Part shown: positions 22,994 to 34,151 of the stretch, piece by piece
Layout: every line of letters starts with the position of its first letter
Numbering within the stretch: the stretch's first letter is position 1
Assembly (NCBI RefSeq): GCF_024137965.1
Contig: NZ_CP099975.1
Span: 2,604,001-2,668,000 of the forward strand
Direction of reading: 5' to 3'
Origin: Halomonas sp. Y3
GTDB taxonomy: Bacteria; Pseudomonadota; Gammaproteobacteria; Pseudomonadales; Halomonadaceae
Length of the DNA stretch: 64,000 nucleotides
Translations under genes and position numbers: made by a program
The notes under the pieces: model-generated
Told to the model about the DNA's origin: nothing
Databases searched by the model: none
Seen by the model: the letters and a program-made list of their open reading frames with translations, nothing else

Positions 22994-23023
22994 GTTGTCG
23001 GCGGCACCAAGGCCGACGACAAC
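22994..23023 (-). promoter_or_regulatory. Hairpin in the rplM leader
   Basis: Inverted repeat of 12 bases with one mismatch (22994-23005 and 23012-23023, 6-base loop) inside the presumed 5' untranslated region of rplM. A second small palindrome (GCCGGC AGC GCCGGC) lies closer to the gene. It could be a ribosomal-protein autoregulatory leader; function is inferred. Confidence 0.4.
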
Positions 23024-23038
23024 GAGTAGAGCGCGCGA

Positions 23039-23068
23039 ATTCTACACGAGAAGGCGCCCGACGCGCAA
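23039..23068 (-). promoter_or_regulatory. Sigma-70 promoter of rplM-rpsI
   Basis: On the minus strand TTGCGC (23068-23063), an 18-base spacer ending TG, and TAGAAT (23044-23039), an extended -10 element. It lies about 120 bases before rplM and begins just after the zapE stop. Confidence 0.55.
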
Positions 23069-23074
23069 TGCCGC

Positions 23075-24262
23075 TCAGGGCTTGTGGGCCAGCGCCAGAT
23101 AGTCGTGGGACTGCATCTCCTGCAGCCGCGACAGGGTGCGCTGGAACTCGAACTCGAGCCGGCCATCGGCATAGAGCGCCTCGGCGGGCACCTCGGCGGA
23201 CATCAGCAGCTTGACCCCGCGGTCGTAGAACTCGTCGACCATGTTGATGAAGCGCCGCGCCTGGTCATCCGTGGCCCCATTCATGCGGGTGACATTGGAG
23301 ACCAGCACGCTGTGGAACTCCCGGGCCAGCTCGATATAGTCATTCTGGCTGCGCGGCCCGTCGCAGAGCTCCCGGAACTCGAACCAGACCACGTCGTCGT
23401 GGAGGCGCCGCGCCCGCAGCACGCGGTGGTTGACCTCGATGGTGGCATCCGCCTCGCCCTCGTGGCCGGCGATCTCCCGGAAGCTGCGGGCCAGCTCCAC
23501 CTCGGCGGCCTCGTCCAGGGGAGCATGGAAGATCTCCGCCCGCTCCAGGGCGCGCAGCCGGTAGTCGATGCCCGAATCGACATTGACCACCTCGCAGTGG
23601 CGGTTGAGCAGGTCGATGGCGGGCAGGAAGCGCGCCCGCTGCAGGCCATCCTTGTAGAGCTCGTCGGGCACGATATTGGAGGTCGCCACCAGCACCACGC
23701 CATGCTCGAAGAGCGCCTCGAGCAGGTTGGCCAGGATCATGGCATCGGTGATGTCCTTGACGAAGAACTCGTCGAAGCAGATCACCCGCGCCTCGTCGGC
23801 AAACTTGGCGGCAATCAGCTTCAGGGGGTTCTTCTCCCCCTTGTAGTGGGTCAGCTCGTTGTGCACCCGCTGCATGAAGCGGTGGAAGTGGGTACGCATC
23901 TTCTCCGGAAAGGGCAGCGACTCGTAGAAGGCGTCCACCAGGTAGGTCTTGCCACGCCCTACCCCGCCCCAGAAGTAGAGCCCCCGCACCTCGGGCAGCA
24001 CCGGCTCGCCGGCAGGCTCGTCGCGCCTGCGCTTGCCGAACAGCCCGGCCATGCGGGCACCCAGCTTGCCCTGGGGCGGGACCGCCCGGGGACGCGCCCG
24101 GGGGGTCGCCATCAGGTCATCATGGAGCCGCTGAAGATGGGCGACGGCCTGCTCCTGGGCGGGGTCGTACTGGAAGTCGTCTCGCTCGAGGTCGGCGCGG
24201 TAACGCTCCGTGGGCGTCAGGCGAGAGTCTCCGGACTCGGTCGATGTCGGCGTGGCACTCAT
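23075..24262 (-). CDS. zapE: Cell division ATPase ZapE (AFG1-like)
   Basis: AFG1/ZapE-family P-loop ATPase (395 residues) that associates with the Z ring in E. coli, particularly under low oxygen or heat stress. Walker A is FWGGVGRGKTYLVDAF (about residue 95), Walker B is VICFDEFFVKDITDAM, and sensor-type residues appear in VLVATSNIVPDELYKDGLQR. The ATG at 24262 is preceded by a TATAAT on the same strand at 24304-24299. A short K/R-rich linker (GKRRRDEP) before Walker A looks like a variable insertion. Confidence 0.94.
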   Translation of the reverse strand: MSATPTSTESGDSRLTPTERYRADLERDDFQYDPAQEQAVAHLQRLHDDLMATPRARPRAVPPQGKLGARMAGLFGKRRRDEPAGEPVLPEVRGLYFWGGVGRGKTYLVDAFYESLPFPEKMRTHFHRFMQRVHNELTHYKGEKNPLKLIAAKFADEARVICFDEFFVKDITDAMILANLLEALFEHGVVLVATSNIVPDELYKDGLQRARFLPAIDLLNRHCEVVNVDSGIDYRLRALERAEIFHAPLDEAAEVELARSFREIAGHEGEADATIEVNHRVLRARRLHDDVVWFEFRELCDGPRSQNDYIELAREFHSVLVSNVTRMNGATDDQARRFINMVDEFYDRGVKLLMSAEVPAEALYADGRLEFEFQRTLSRLQEMQSHDYLALAHKP

Positions 24263-24298
24263 GCAATAGCGAACCGTCTCGGCTGAAGGTGGCTGCGC

Positions 24299-24371
24299 AT
24301 TATACGCCCAAGCGCCGCCGGACGCATCGCCACCCCCGCGTTGACCCACCGCCGCGGCTCGGCCCTATAAT
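24299..24371. promoter_or_regulatory. Divergent promoters of zapE and zapG
   Basis: A perfect TATAAT on the minus strand (24304-24299) lies 37 bases before zapE, with no good -35. On the plus strand TTGACC (24341-24346) and TATAAT (24366-24371), 19 bases apart, point to zapG. The two transcripts would diverge with starts about 90 bases apart. Confidence 0.55.
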
Positions 24372-24378
24372 GGGGCGC

Positions 24379-24418
24379 CCGGGGAGCTCCCCGGAACGGG
24401 TCCGCACCGGTGCGGACC
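24379..24418 (+). repeat. Two tandem perfect palindromes in the zapG leader
   Basis: CCGGGGAGCTCCCCGG (24379-24394, 16 bp) and GGTCCGCACCGGTGCGGACC (24399-24418, 20 bp) are both perfect dyads, 4 bases apart, starting 7 bases after the -10 box. They are either protein-binding operators or two stacked hairpins in the mRNA leader. Confidence 0.6.
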
Positions 24419-24443
24419 GATCCACCGCCGCAGGGAGACCGAC

Positions 24444-24896
24444 GTGGACGCAAGCAAGATCAACTGGATTCTGGCCATCGCCTGCCTGCTCGCAGGCATC
24501 GGGCTCGGCGCCCTGGGCTACCACCTGCTCAACGCCAGCGCGGCGAGCCTGCAGAAGCTGCGCCAGCGCCTGGCCGAACGGGATCGCGAGCTGGAGGCCC
24601 TGCGCAGCGGGGTGAACGACCACCTCGGCGAGGTCTCCCGGCTCGTCGCCGCCCTGCAGCGCGACGGCGAGGCCCTGGCCAGCCGGCTGGAACAGGATGC
24701 CCGCCGCCTGGGCGGCAAGGGCGCCCCGCGCGCCGGACTAGAGGCCGCCGCGGCGCCGGAGACCCTGGCCGACGCCGACCCCGATGCGCCCGCCATGCCC
24801 CGGGACTACGCCGATGGCACGGGAGGCACCCTGTCAGAGGACTTCGGCCTCAAGGACGACGAGGACGCCAAGGCGCCCCAGCCGCCCCGCTACTGA
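24444..24896 (+). CDS. zapG: YhcB/ZapG family (DUF1043) inner-membrane division protein
   Basis: A 150-residue protein with one N-terminal membrane helix (about residues 7-28, INWILAIACLLAGIGLGALGYHLL) and a cytoplasmic coiled coil (about 33-92, QKLRQRLAERDRELEALRSGV...). YhcB/ZapG homologues link cell division and envelope synthesis. The C-terminal third is low-complexity and acidic (DADPDAPAMP..., EDFGLKDDEDA). It faces the NIF3-family gene convergently. Confidence 0.85.
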   Translation: MDASKINWILAIACLLAGIGLGALGYHLLNASAASLQKLRQRLAERDRELEALRSGVNDHLGEVSRLVAALQRDGEALASRLEQDARRLGGKGAPRAGLEAAAAPETLADADPDAPAMPRDYADGTGGTLSEDFGLKDDEDAKAPQPPRY

Positions 24897-24912
24897 CCTC
24901 CTTCCCCACCGC

Positions 24913-24929
24913 CCCGGCCTCAGGCCGGG
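24913..24929. terminator. Short hairpin between zapG and the NIF3-family gene
   Basis: CCCGGCCT and AGGCCGGG face each other around one base, giving an effective 6-bp stem with a 5-base loop; it overlaps the stop codon of the minus-strand gene. It is the only structure in the 23-bp gap between two convergent genes. Confidence 0.35.
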
Positions 24930-25681
24930 TTGTCGATATCCACGAAGCGGTGCTCGATATCGAACCGCCCGGCCAGCCACTCCCCCAGCGCCTGGACGCC
25001 GTAGCGCTCGGTGGCATGGTGCCCCGCCGCCAGGTAGTGAATGCCGAGCTCCCGGGCCAGGTGAGTGGTACGCTCGGAGATCTCCCCGGAGATGAAGGCG
25101 TCGGCGCCGGCCTCCCAGGCCGCGGTGATCATGTCCTGGGCGCCCCCGGTACACCAGGCCACCCGCCGAATCTCGCCGCCGCCGGGCGCCTCCACCAGCA
25201 GAGGCTCCCGTGACAGCCGCTCGCCGACGCGCTCGGCCAGCTGCGCCGGCGTCAGCCCCTCGGAGGGCGCCCCCAGCCACAGCAGCCCCTGGCCGAGCTC
25301 GCCGTCGGCACAGCCTTCCACCGTCAGGCCCAGGCGCCGCCCCAGCTCGGCGTTGTTGCCGAGGGTGGCGTGGGCATCCAGGGGCAGGTGGTAGGCCAGC
25401 AGGTTGATCTCTCGCGCCAGCAGGGTCTGGATCCGCCGGCGCTTCATGCCGGTGATGGCGACCGGCTCGTTCTTCCAGAAGTAGCCGTGGTGCACCAGCA
25501 CCAGGTCGGCCTCCCAGGCCACGGCCTCGTCGAGCAGCGCCTGGCAGGCGGTCACCCCGCTCAGCACCCGGCGCACCCGATCGCGCCCCTCCACCTGCAG
25601 GCCGTTGATCGTGTAGTCCCGGAAGCCCTCGGCGACGAGCTCGCGGTCACAGGCCTCTACCAGCGCATCGCGATGGATCAT
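24920..25681 (-). CDS. NIF3-like dinuclear metal centre protein (YbgI type)
   Basis: Member of the NIF3/YbgI family (253 residues), toroidal hexameric proteins that bind two metal ions; E. coli YbgI has been linked to GTP cyclohydrolase-like and DNA-repair roles but function is not settled. Metal-ligand segments LVLVHHGYFWK (about residue 60) and LLAYHLPLDAH are visible, as is the C-terminal HYLAAGHHATERYG. The ATG at 25681 was chosen because GGAGG lies 9 bases upstream; an ATG two codons earlier is too close to it. Confidence 0.9.
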   Translation of the reverse strand: MIHRDALVEACDRELVAEGFRDYTINGLQVEGRDRVRRVLSGVTACQALLDEAVAWEADLVLVHHGYFWKNEPVAITGMKRRRIQTLLAREINLLAYHLPLDAHATLGNNAELGRRLGLTVEGCADGELGQGLLWLGAPSEGLTPAQLAERVGERLSREPLLVEAPGGGEIRRVAWCTGGAQDMITAAWEAGADAFISGEISERTTHLARELGIHYLAAGHHATERYGVQALGEWLAGRFDIEHRFVDIDNPA

Positions 25682-25714
25682 GGGCATCTCCCTCCGTGAA
25701 GCGGTTGAGAATGT

Positions 25715-25732
25715 TACAATCGGGCCATTGTA
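25715..25732. promoter_or_regulatory. Inverted TACAAT pair in the divergent nif3-degS promoter region
   Basis: TACAAT (25715-25720) and ATTGTA (25727-25732) form a dyad with a 6-base spacer. Each half is a plausible -10 hexamer, one for each divergent gene. No good -35 hexamer is visible for either, so an activator or another sigma factor may be needed, or the dyad may be an operator. Confidence 0.35.
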
Positions 25733-25782
25733 CTGGCGGCCCCCCCTTTCCCGCGACCGCCCCCACAAGGACGCCTACCCGC

Positions 25783-27042
<1,260 letters not shown>

Positions 27043-27062
27043 CCTGCCCCCTCCCCACCTGC

Positions 27063-27102
27063 CAACGCAATGGCCCCGCCGGTCGGCGGGGCCATTGCGT
27101 TG
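27063..27102. terminator. Bidirectional terminator hairpin between degS and hisD
   Basis: A perfect 18-bp inverted repeat (27063-27080 and 27085-27102) with loop GGTC sits between convergent genes, 20 bases after the degS stop. There is no U-tract beyond the terminal TTG, so termination is inferred from the position and the very stable stem. Confidence 0.7.
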
Positions 27103-27158
27103 TGGGCATCACGCTGGGAGCCTCGCGTCCGCTCGTCCCGGACCTACTCCTTCCGGGC

Positions 27159-28478
27159 CTACTCCTTGATGCGGTACTCGGCGCTGCGGGCGTGGGCGGT
27201 GAGCGACTCGCCGCGGGCCAGCGTTGATGCCACCTTGCCGAGCTCGGAGGCCCCCTCGGGCGAGCAGTGGATGATCGAGGAGCGCTTCTGGAAGTCGTAG
27301 ACCCCGAGCGGCGAGGAGAAGCGCGCCGTGCCGGAGGTGGGCAGCACGTGGTTGGGGCCGGCGCAGTAGTCGCCCAGGGCCTCGGCGGTGTAGCGGCCCA
27401 TGAAGATGGCCCCGGCGTGGCGGATCTCGGGCAGCCACCCCTCGGGGTTGGCCACCGAGAGCTCCAGGTGCTCCGGGGCGATGCGGTTGATCAGCGCCGC
27501 CGCCTCCTCGCGGCCGGCGCACTGGATCAGGGCGCCGCGCCGGGCCAGGGACTCGCGCACGATGCCTTCCCGCTCCAGCGTCGGCAGCAGGCGGTCGATG
27601 GCGGCCTCGACGGCGTCGAGATGCTCGGCGTCCCAGCTCACCAGGATCGCCTGGGCGTCCTCGTCGTGCTCGGCCTGGGAGAAGAGGTCCATGGCCAGCC
27701 ACTCCGGGTCGGTACCGCCGTCGGAGACCACCAGGATCTCCGAGGGACCGGCGATCATGTCGATGCCGACCTGGCCGAACACCGCCCGCTTGGCCGTCGC
27801 CACATAGATATTGCCGGGGCCGACGATCTTGTCGACCCTGGGCACCGTCTCGGTACCATAGGCCAGGGCCGCCACCGCCTGGGCGCCGCCCACGGTAAAG
27901 ACCCGGTCCACGCCGGCCAGGTGGGCCGCGGCCAGCACCAGCTCGTTGAGCACCCCGTCCGGGGTCGGCACCACCATGATGATCTCCCGCACCCCGGCCA
28001 CGTGGGCGGGAATGGCGTTCATCAGCACCGAGGAGGGATAGGCGGCCTTGCCCCCGGGAACGTAGATGCCGGCGCGATCCAGCGCCGTGACCTGCTGACC
28101 CAGCACGGTGCCGTCGGCCTCGGCGTAGTGCCAGGACTCCGGCCGCTGGCGCTCGTGGTAGAGGCGAATGCGCTCGGCGGCGCTGGCCAGCGCCTCGCGC
28201 TGCTCGGCGGGCAGGCCATCAAAGGCCTGGCGCAGCCGCGGCGCGGTCACCGTCAGCTCCTCCATGCCGGTCGCCGAGAGGCGGTCGAAGCGGTTGCTGG
28301 CCTCGACCAGGGCAGCGTCGCCCCGGGTGCGCACGGCCTGGAGGATCTCGTCCACGCGCTGCTGCACCTGGGCGTCGGAGACGCCCTCCCAGGCCAGCAG
28401 GGTCGAGAGGCGCGTGTCGAAGTCGGCATCGCGGGTGGTGAGTCGAGCAATGCCGGAGGAAACGGGGGAATCGGTCAT
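27159..28478 (-). CDS. hisD: Histidinol dehydrogenase
   Basis: Zinc enzyme that oxidises histidinol to histidine through histidinal, the last two steps of histidine synthesis. Conserved blocks include [20 protein letters not shown] (about residue 130), [41 protein letters not shown], and the zinc/substrate segment [14 protein letters not shown]. The ATG at 28478 gives 439 residues; an ATG at 28490 and a GTG at 28493 are alternatives, none with a clear Shine-Dalgarno. hisC, the usual next gene in pseudomonads, is not present downstream. Confidence 0.95.
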   Translation of the reverse strand: MTDSPVSSGIARLTTRDADFDTRLSTLLAWEGVSDAQVQQRVDEILQAVRTRGDAALVEASNRFDRLSATGMEELTVTAPRLRQAFDGLPAEQREALASAAERIRLYHERQRPESWHYAEADGTVLGQQVTALDRAGIYVPGGKAAYPSSVLMNAIPAHVAGVREIIMVVPTPDGVLNELVLAAAHLAGVDRVFTVGGAQAVAALAYGTETVPRVDKIVGPGNIYVATAKRAVFGQVGIDMIAGPSEILVVSDGGTDPEWLAMDLFSQAEHDEDAQAILVSWDAEHLDAVEAAIDRLLPTLEREGIVRESLARRGALIQCAGREEAAALINRIAPEHLELSVANPEGWLPEIRHAGAIFMGRYTAEALGDYCAGPNHVLPTSGTARFSSPLGVYDFQKRSSIIHCSPEGASELGKVASTLARGESLTAHARSAEYRIKE

Positions 28479-28517
28479 GAGGGCATCCATCACAGAAGAT
28501 CCGTAAGACTGTGCCGC

Positions 28518-28605
28518 GCCATGGGGCCGCGAACAAGCCGCGGGCCCCTATGGCACCAAGAGCGAGCCGCTATCGGCGAGCCCGCCTCAGGCCGAGGCGG
28601 GCTCG
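28518..28605 (-). repeat. Two hairpins between hisG and hisD
   Basis: Reading the minus strand, a 12-bp perfect inverted repeat with a 5-base loop (28605-28594 and 28588-28577) straddles the hisG stop. It is followed by a second stem of about 14 bp with two single-base bulges (28554-28539 and 28531-28518). Neither has a U-tract. They may attenuate or stabilise the message between the two genes. Confidence 0.5.
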
Positions 28606-29240
28606 CGCCGCGCCGCTACCGCCGCCTCGAGGCGCTCGAGCAGCGGCTTGATACGGGCATGCTTCATGGTCATGGCGGCCTTGTTGACCACCAGCCGGGT
28701 GGAGACCTCCGCGATCAGCTCTCGGGGCTCCATGCCGTTGGCACGCAGGGTATTGCCGGTGTCGACGATGTCGACGATCTCGTCGGCCAGGTTCATCAGC
28801 GGGGCCAGCTCCATGGCGCCGTAGAGCTTGATCACCTCGGCCTGGATGCCCTGCTCGGCATACCAGCGCCGCGCCACCCCGACAAACTTGGTGGCGACCC
28901 GGCGTCGCGCTCGGGCCGGCTCGGCGCCGGTGATCCCCGCGGTCATCAGCTTGCAGCGGGCGATCTCCAGGTCCAGGGGCTCATAGAGCCCCTCGGCGCC
29001 GTGCTCCAGCAGCACATCCTTGCCGGCCACGCCGAGATCCGCCGCACCCAGCTGCACATAGGTGGGCACGTCGGTGGCGCGAATCACCACCAGCTTGACG
29101 TCCGGCAGGTTGGTGTCGAACAAGAGCTTGCGGCTCTTGCCGAGATCCTCCGCCGGGGTGATGCCGGCATCGGCCAGCAGCGGCAGCGTCTCGTCGAGTA
29201 TGCGGCCCTTGGAGAGGGCCAGGATCAGTTGTTTGCTCAT
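28587..29240 (-). CDS. hisG: ATP phosphoribosyltransferase, short form
   Basis: First enzyme of histidine synthesis. At 217 residues it is the short HisG(S) form, which lacks the C-terminal regulatory domain and works with HisZ; no hisZ occurs in the window. Motifs: [15 protein letters not shown] at the N-terminus, [31 protein letters not shown] and the PRPP-binding [16 protein letters not shown]. It lies 28 bp after murA. Confidence 0.97.
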   Translation of the reverse strand: MSKQLILALSKGRILDETLPLLADAGITPAEDLGKSRKLLFDTNLPDVKLVVIRATDVPTYVQLGAADLGVAGKDVLLEHGAEGLYEPLDLEIARCKLMTAGITGAEPARARRRVATKFVGVARRWYAEQGIQAEVIKLYGAMELAPLMNLADEIVDIVDTGNTLRANGMEPRELIAEVSTRLVVNKAAMTMKHARIKPLLERLEAAVAARREPASA

Positions 29241-29268
29241 GCTCTCGCCTTGGTCAGGGGGTGCCGGT

Positions 29269-30540
<1,272 letters not shown>

Positions 30541-30543
30541 TTA

Positions 30544-30798
30544 TCAGGCGCCGGCGTTCTCCGGCGCGCTTTCCCACTGCGCCGGGGTGTAGGTCTTGAT
30601 GCTCACCGCATGCAGGGCGCCGCTGGCGATCTCCTCGGAGAGGGCGCCGTAGATCAGCTGCTGGCGCTTGACCGGGGAGAGCCCCTCGAAGGTCTCGCCC
30701 ACGGCTACCACCTGGAAGTTGCAGCCTTCGCCCTGGATATGGAACTCGCAGCCCTCGATGCGGGACTCGAGCAGCGCCTTGACGTCGCTGGGGTGCAT
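30544..30798 (-). CDS. ibaG: BolA/IbaG family protein
   Basis: BolA-fold protein of 84 residues, probable partner of a monothiol glutaredoxin in iron-sulfur or acid-stress physiology. It has Cys in EGCNFQVVAVGETFEG and the helix-turn KRQQLIYGALSEEIASGALHAVSIKTYTP typical of IbaG (YrbA), as opposed to BolA itself. Placement between mlaB and murA is the standard IbaG position. Confidence 0.94.
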   Translation of the reverse strand: MHPSDVKALLESRIEGCEFHIQGEGCNFQVVAVGETFEGLSPVKRQQLIYGALSEEIASGALHAVSIKTYTPAQWESAPENAGA

Positions 30799-30923
30799 GA
30801 TGCGGCACTCCTATGATGCTGAAAACGGTGAGGCCACCGGGCGCGGCGCGGCCGATGGCACGAAACGGGGATGTCCCATGGTAATGAAAAGCGCCGCGCT
30901 TGGCGATGCCGACGGCGGCCGGC

Positions 30924-31259
30924 TCAGGCGGCGGCGCCCGCCAGGGGCAGCAGCCGCTCCAGGCCGGCCAGGTCGGTGAGCCGACGCAACGCCGGCGAGA
31001 GGCGCACGGCCTCGAGCGTCAGGCCGGCGGCCCGGACCGCCCGGGCCCACTCCAGCAGCACGCTGAGCGCCGCGCTGCTGACGTCGGCCACCCCGGTGAG
31101 GTCGAAGCTGACGGCGGTCTCCGCGGGCTGACCGGCAAGCCAGCCGCGGCCCGCCTCGGCCAGGGCGGTGGCCACCTCGAAGCCCACCTGCCCCTCGACT
31201 CTCAGGACGCTGCCGCTGGCCTCCAGGCTGACCCCGCCGCGCTCGAGCAGCCGCGTCAT
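30924..31259 (-). CDS. mlaB: Mla STAS-domain protein MlaB
   Basis: Cytoplasmic STAS-domain subunit (111 residues) that stabilises the MlaFE ABC transporter. The STAS core VSFDLTGVADVSSAALSVLLEWARAVRAAG, with the exposed Ser-Ser, is recognisable. Its ATG overlaps the mlaC stop by 4 bp. A 125-bp gap to ibaG holds no gene. Confidence 0.9.
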   Translation of the reverse strand: MTRLLERGGVSLEASGSVLRVEGQVGFEVATALAEAGRGWLAGQPAETAVSFDLTGVADVSSAALSVLLEWARAVRAAGLTLEAVRLSPALRRLTDLAGLERLLPLAGAAA

Positions 31260-31909
31260 GCGCTGCCGCCCTCCTCCAGCTCCTCGACGGCCAGCTCCGG
31301 CGCCCAGTTGTTGATCACGGCGTCATAGTCGCGCCCCTGGTCGCGCATGGCCTGGTCGAACTGGTTGCGGAAGGTCAGGCCAAGGTTGATGCCGTTGACA
31401 ATGACGTTGACCACCCGCCACTCGTTGCCGGAGAGGCGCAGGGAGTAGCTGACCGGATAGACCTGGCCATTGGTGGCGACCACCTCCATGTCGACGCTGG
31501 CCTGGTCCTCGTGGCGCTGGGGGCGCTGATTGTCCAGGACGCGCAGCTCTCGGTAGTCGAAGGTGACCAGCCCCCTGGTGTAGGTGTCGATCAGGGTCTG
31601 ACGGAAGGTGTCGGCGAAGCGCGAGCGCTGCTGGGGCGTGGCGTTCTGGAAGTAGCGCCCCATGACGCTGGCGCCGATGTAGCGGAAGTCGGCGATATCG
31701 TCGAGGCTGTCGTCCACCAGCGCCTTGAGCTCGTCGAGGTTCTCGGCGAAGTAGTCGCGACGCCCCTCGATCTCGCCGGTCAGGGTCTCGACGCTGTGGC
31801 GGATCACCTGCTCCGGGGTGCGCTCGGGCGCAGCACTGGCCGGCAGGGCCAGCAGCGCCAGCAGCAGGCCGAGCAGCAGCGAGCGGAGCGGATGGGTCGG
31901 GGTGTTCAT
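31256..31909 (-). CDS. mlaC: Periplasmic phospholipid-binding protein MlaC
   Basis: Soluble periplasmic carrier that moves phospholipids between outer-membrane MlaA and inner-membrane MlaD. A Sec signal peptide (LLLGLLLALLALPASAAP) precedes the MlaC/Ttg2 domain (PEQVIRHSVETL..., YFQNATPQQRSRFADTFRQ, VNVIVNGINLGLTFRNQF). The ATG at 31909 was chosen because AGGAGG lies 8 bases upstream; it gives 217 residues. Confidence 0.94.
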   Translation of the reverse strand: MNTPTHPLRSLLLGLLLALLALPASAAPERTPEQVIRHSVETLTGEIEGRRDYFAENLDELKALVDDSLDDIADFRYIGASVMGRYFQNATPQQRSRFADTFRQTLIDTYTRGLVTFDYRELRVLDNQRPQRHEDQASVDMEVVATNGQVYPVSYSLRLSGNEWRVVNVIVNGINLGLTFRNQFDQAMRDQGRDYDAVINNWAPELAVEELEEGGSA

Positions 31910-31959
31910 GGAAGGCGCCTCCTTGAAAGGGCGTGACGGAAAGCGATGCCGCGTCGGCA

Positions 31960-32424
31960 TCAGTCGCTGATCATGTTGGACAGGAACTGCTGGATGAGTT
32001 CTTCCAGCACCACCGCCGACTGGGTATCGCGGATGGTATCGCCGCCGGCGAGGGTCTCGGGGTCGCCCCCCACGGTGAGGCCGATATACTGCTCGCCGAG
32101 CAGCCCCGCGGTGAGGATCGCCGCGGTGGTGTCCCGGGAGAGCTTGCCCTCCAGGTCGCCGTCGAGCTCCAGGATCACCCGGGCATCGTACCAGTCGGTA
32201 TCCAGCTCGATGGCCGAGACCCGCCCCACGGTGACGCCGGCCATGGTGACCCGGGCCCGGGGCTTGAGGCCGCCGATATTGGCAAAGTTGGCCTCCAGGC
32301 GGAAGGTATCCCCCGGCGCCTGGAAGGTCAGACCGCTGACCCTCAGGCCGAGGAACACCAGGCCGAGGATGCCGGCGAGCATGAACAGCCCCACCCCCAG
32401 CTCCATCATCTTGCTGCGCTTCAT
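31960..32424 (-). CDS. mlaD: Mla MCE-domain protein MlaD
   Basis: Inner-membrane-anchored MCE protein (154 residues) that forms a hexameric ring above MlaE. One N-terminal helix (ELGVGLFMLAGILGLVFLGLRV) is followed by a single MCE domain (FRLEANFANIGGLKPRARVTMAGVTVGRV..., LLGEQYIGL). The short C-terminal helix (AVVLEELIQQFLSNM) would line the channel. Confidence 0.95.
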   Translation of the reverse strand: MKRSKMMELGVGLFMLAGILGLVFLGLRVSGLTFQAPGDTFRLEANFANIGGLKPRARVTMAGVTVGRVSAIELDTDWYDARVILELDGDLEGKLSRDTTAAILTAGLLGEQYIGLTVGGDPETLAGGDTIRDTQSAVVLEELIQQFLSNMISD

Positions 32425-32479
32425 CGTTTATCTCCGAACATCAAGGCTTGCGGGGCGTCTCGTCCTGTCGGGGACCCGG

Positions 32480-33262
32480 TCAGGAGAGGCCACCGAACAT
32501 CATCGCGGTCAGCACGAAATCGAGGCCGAGCACCGCCAGGGAGGAGTAGACCACGGTGCGCGTGGTGGCCCGGGAGATCCCCTCCGAGGTGGGCACCAGG
32601 TCGTAGCCCTGGAACACCGCGATCCAGGTCACCACCACCGCAAACACCAGGCTCTTGAGCATGCCGTTGCCGATATCGCCGATGAAATCGACGCTGGCCT
32701 GCATGTTGCCCCAGTAGGAGCCCTCGAAGACGCCGAGCCACTCCACTCCCACCAGGTAGCCGCCGTAGACCCCCACCACGCTGAAGCCGATGGTCAAGAG
32801 CGGCAGGGCCACGAAGCCGGCCCAGAGCCGCGGCGCCACCACCCGCCGCAGCGGGTCGACGCCGATCATCTCCATGCTGGTGAGCTGCTCGGTGGCCTTC
32901 ATCAGGCCGATCTCGGCGGTCAGCGCCGAGCCCGCGCGGCCGGCGAAGAGCAGCGCCGCCACCACCGGCGCCAGCTCGCGCAGCAGCGACAGCGCCACCA
33001 TCTGGCCCAGCGCCTGTTCGGCGCCGAAGTCCACCAGGATGGTGTAGCCCTGCAGCGCCAGCACCATGCCGATGAAGAGGCCCGAGACCAGCACGATGGC
33101 CAGCGACAGCACGCCCACGAAGTGCATCTGGCGCAGCCACAGGTGCCAGCCCTCGCGGCTCGGCACCCCGACCGCCGACTGGGCCATGAAGATGCCGGCC
33201 CGCCCCAGGGCCTCGAGCAGCTCGCAGCCACGGCGCCCCAGGTGCGTGATGCGTGAGATCAT
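32480..33262 (-). CDS. mlaE: Mla ABC transporter permease MlaE
   Basis: Integral membrane permease of the Mla phospholipid transporter, 260 residues with about five to six helices. Family blocks: [63 protein letters not shown] and [15 protein letters not shown]. Its start overlaps the mlaF stop by 4 bp. Confidence 0.96.
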   Translation of the reverse strand: MISRITHLGRRGCELLEALGRAGIFMAQSAVGVPSREGWHLWLRQMHFVGVLSLAIVLVSGLFIGMVLALQGYTILVDFGAEQALGQMVALSLLRELAPVVAALLFAGRAGSALTAEIGLMKATEQLTSMEMIGVDPLRRVVAPRLWAGFVALPLLTIGFSVVGVYGGYLVGVEWLGVFEGSYWGNMQASVDFIGDIGNGMLKSLVFAVVVTWIAVFQGYDLVPTSEGISRATTRTVVYSSLAVLGLDFVLTAMMFGGLS

Positions 33263-34071
33263 CGTCCGCCTCCCGCATTGAGGATATCGGTGGTGAAGTC
33301 CACCGCCGGATAGTGGAAGGGCACCGGGCCGTCGGGCTCGCCGTGGACGAACTGGCTCACCCGGGGGTCCTGGTCCAGGTCGAGGCTCTGCGGCGTGCCG
33401 TGGGCCATCACCTCGCCGTCGGCGATCACGTAGACGTAGTCGGCGATGGTCAGGGTCTCCTTGATATCGTGGGAGACCACGATGGAGGTGAGCCCCAGCG
33501 CCTCGTTGAGCCGCTTGATCAGCTGCACCAGCACCCCCATGGAGATGGGGTCCTGGCCGACGAAGGGCTCGTCATAGAGGATCAGTTCCGGGTCCAGGGC
33601 CATGGCACGGGCCAGGGCGACCCGACGGGCCATGCCGCCGGAGAGCTCCGAGGGCATCAGGTCGCGAGCCCCGCGCAGCCCCACCGCCTCGAGTTTCATC
33701 AGTACCAGGTCGCGAATCATCGCCTCGGGCAGGTCGGTGTGCACGCGCAGCGGGAAGGCGACGTTCTCGAAGACGCTGAGATCCGAGAAGAGCGCGCCGC
33801 TCTGGAACAGCATGCCCATGCGCCGGCGCATGGTAAACAGCGCCCGGCGCGACTGGCGATGCACGTCCTCGCCGTCGATCAGCACCCGGCCGGCGTCGGG
33901 CACGAGCTGCCCGCCGATCAGCTTGAGCAGCGTGGTCTTGCCGGTGCCGCTGGGCCCCATGATGGCGGTGATCCTGCCTCGCTGGATGGTGAGATCGACG
34001 CCGCGGAAGATCTCCTTGTCGCCCCTCGAGAAATGCAGGCCCTCCACCACCACGAAGGGAGTGTCACTCAT
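33259..34071 (-). CDS. mlaF: Mla ABC transporter ATP-binding protein MlaF
   Basis: ATPase of the Mla transporter, 270 residues. Walker A is [11 protein letters not shown] (about residue 40), the signature is [14 protein letters not shown], Walker B is [14 protein letters not shown], followed by the switch His in [11 protein letters not shown]-terminal extension of about 25 residues packs in homologues against MlaB. The ATG at 34071 gives the expected N-terminus; it is the first gene of mlaFEDCB-ibaG-murA-hisG-hisD. Confidence 0.96.
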   Translation of the reverse strand: MSDTPFVVVEGLHFSRGDKEIFRGVDLTIQRGRITAIMGPSGTGKTTLLKLIGGQLVPDAGRVLIDGEDVHRQSRRALFTMRRRMGMLFQSGALFSDLSVFENVAFPLRVHTDLPEAMIRDLVLMKLEAVGLRGARDLMPSELSGGMARRVALARAMALDPELILYDEPFVGQDPISMGVLVQLIKRLNEALGLTSIVVSHDIKETLTIADYVYVIADGEVMAHGTPQSLDLDQDPRVSQFVHGEPDGPVPFHYPAVDFTTDILNAGGGR

Positions 34072-34151
34072 CGGCTTGTCAACCCTCTTCAGCGTGGAGA
34101 GAAAAATTATCGAACATCGTATCCTAACTGCCCCGGGACACGCCACTCGCC

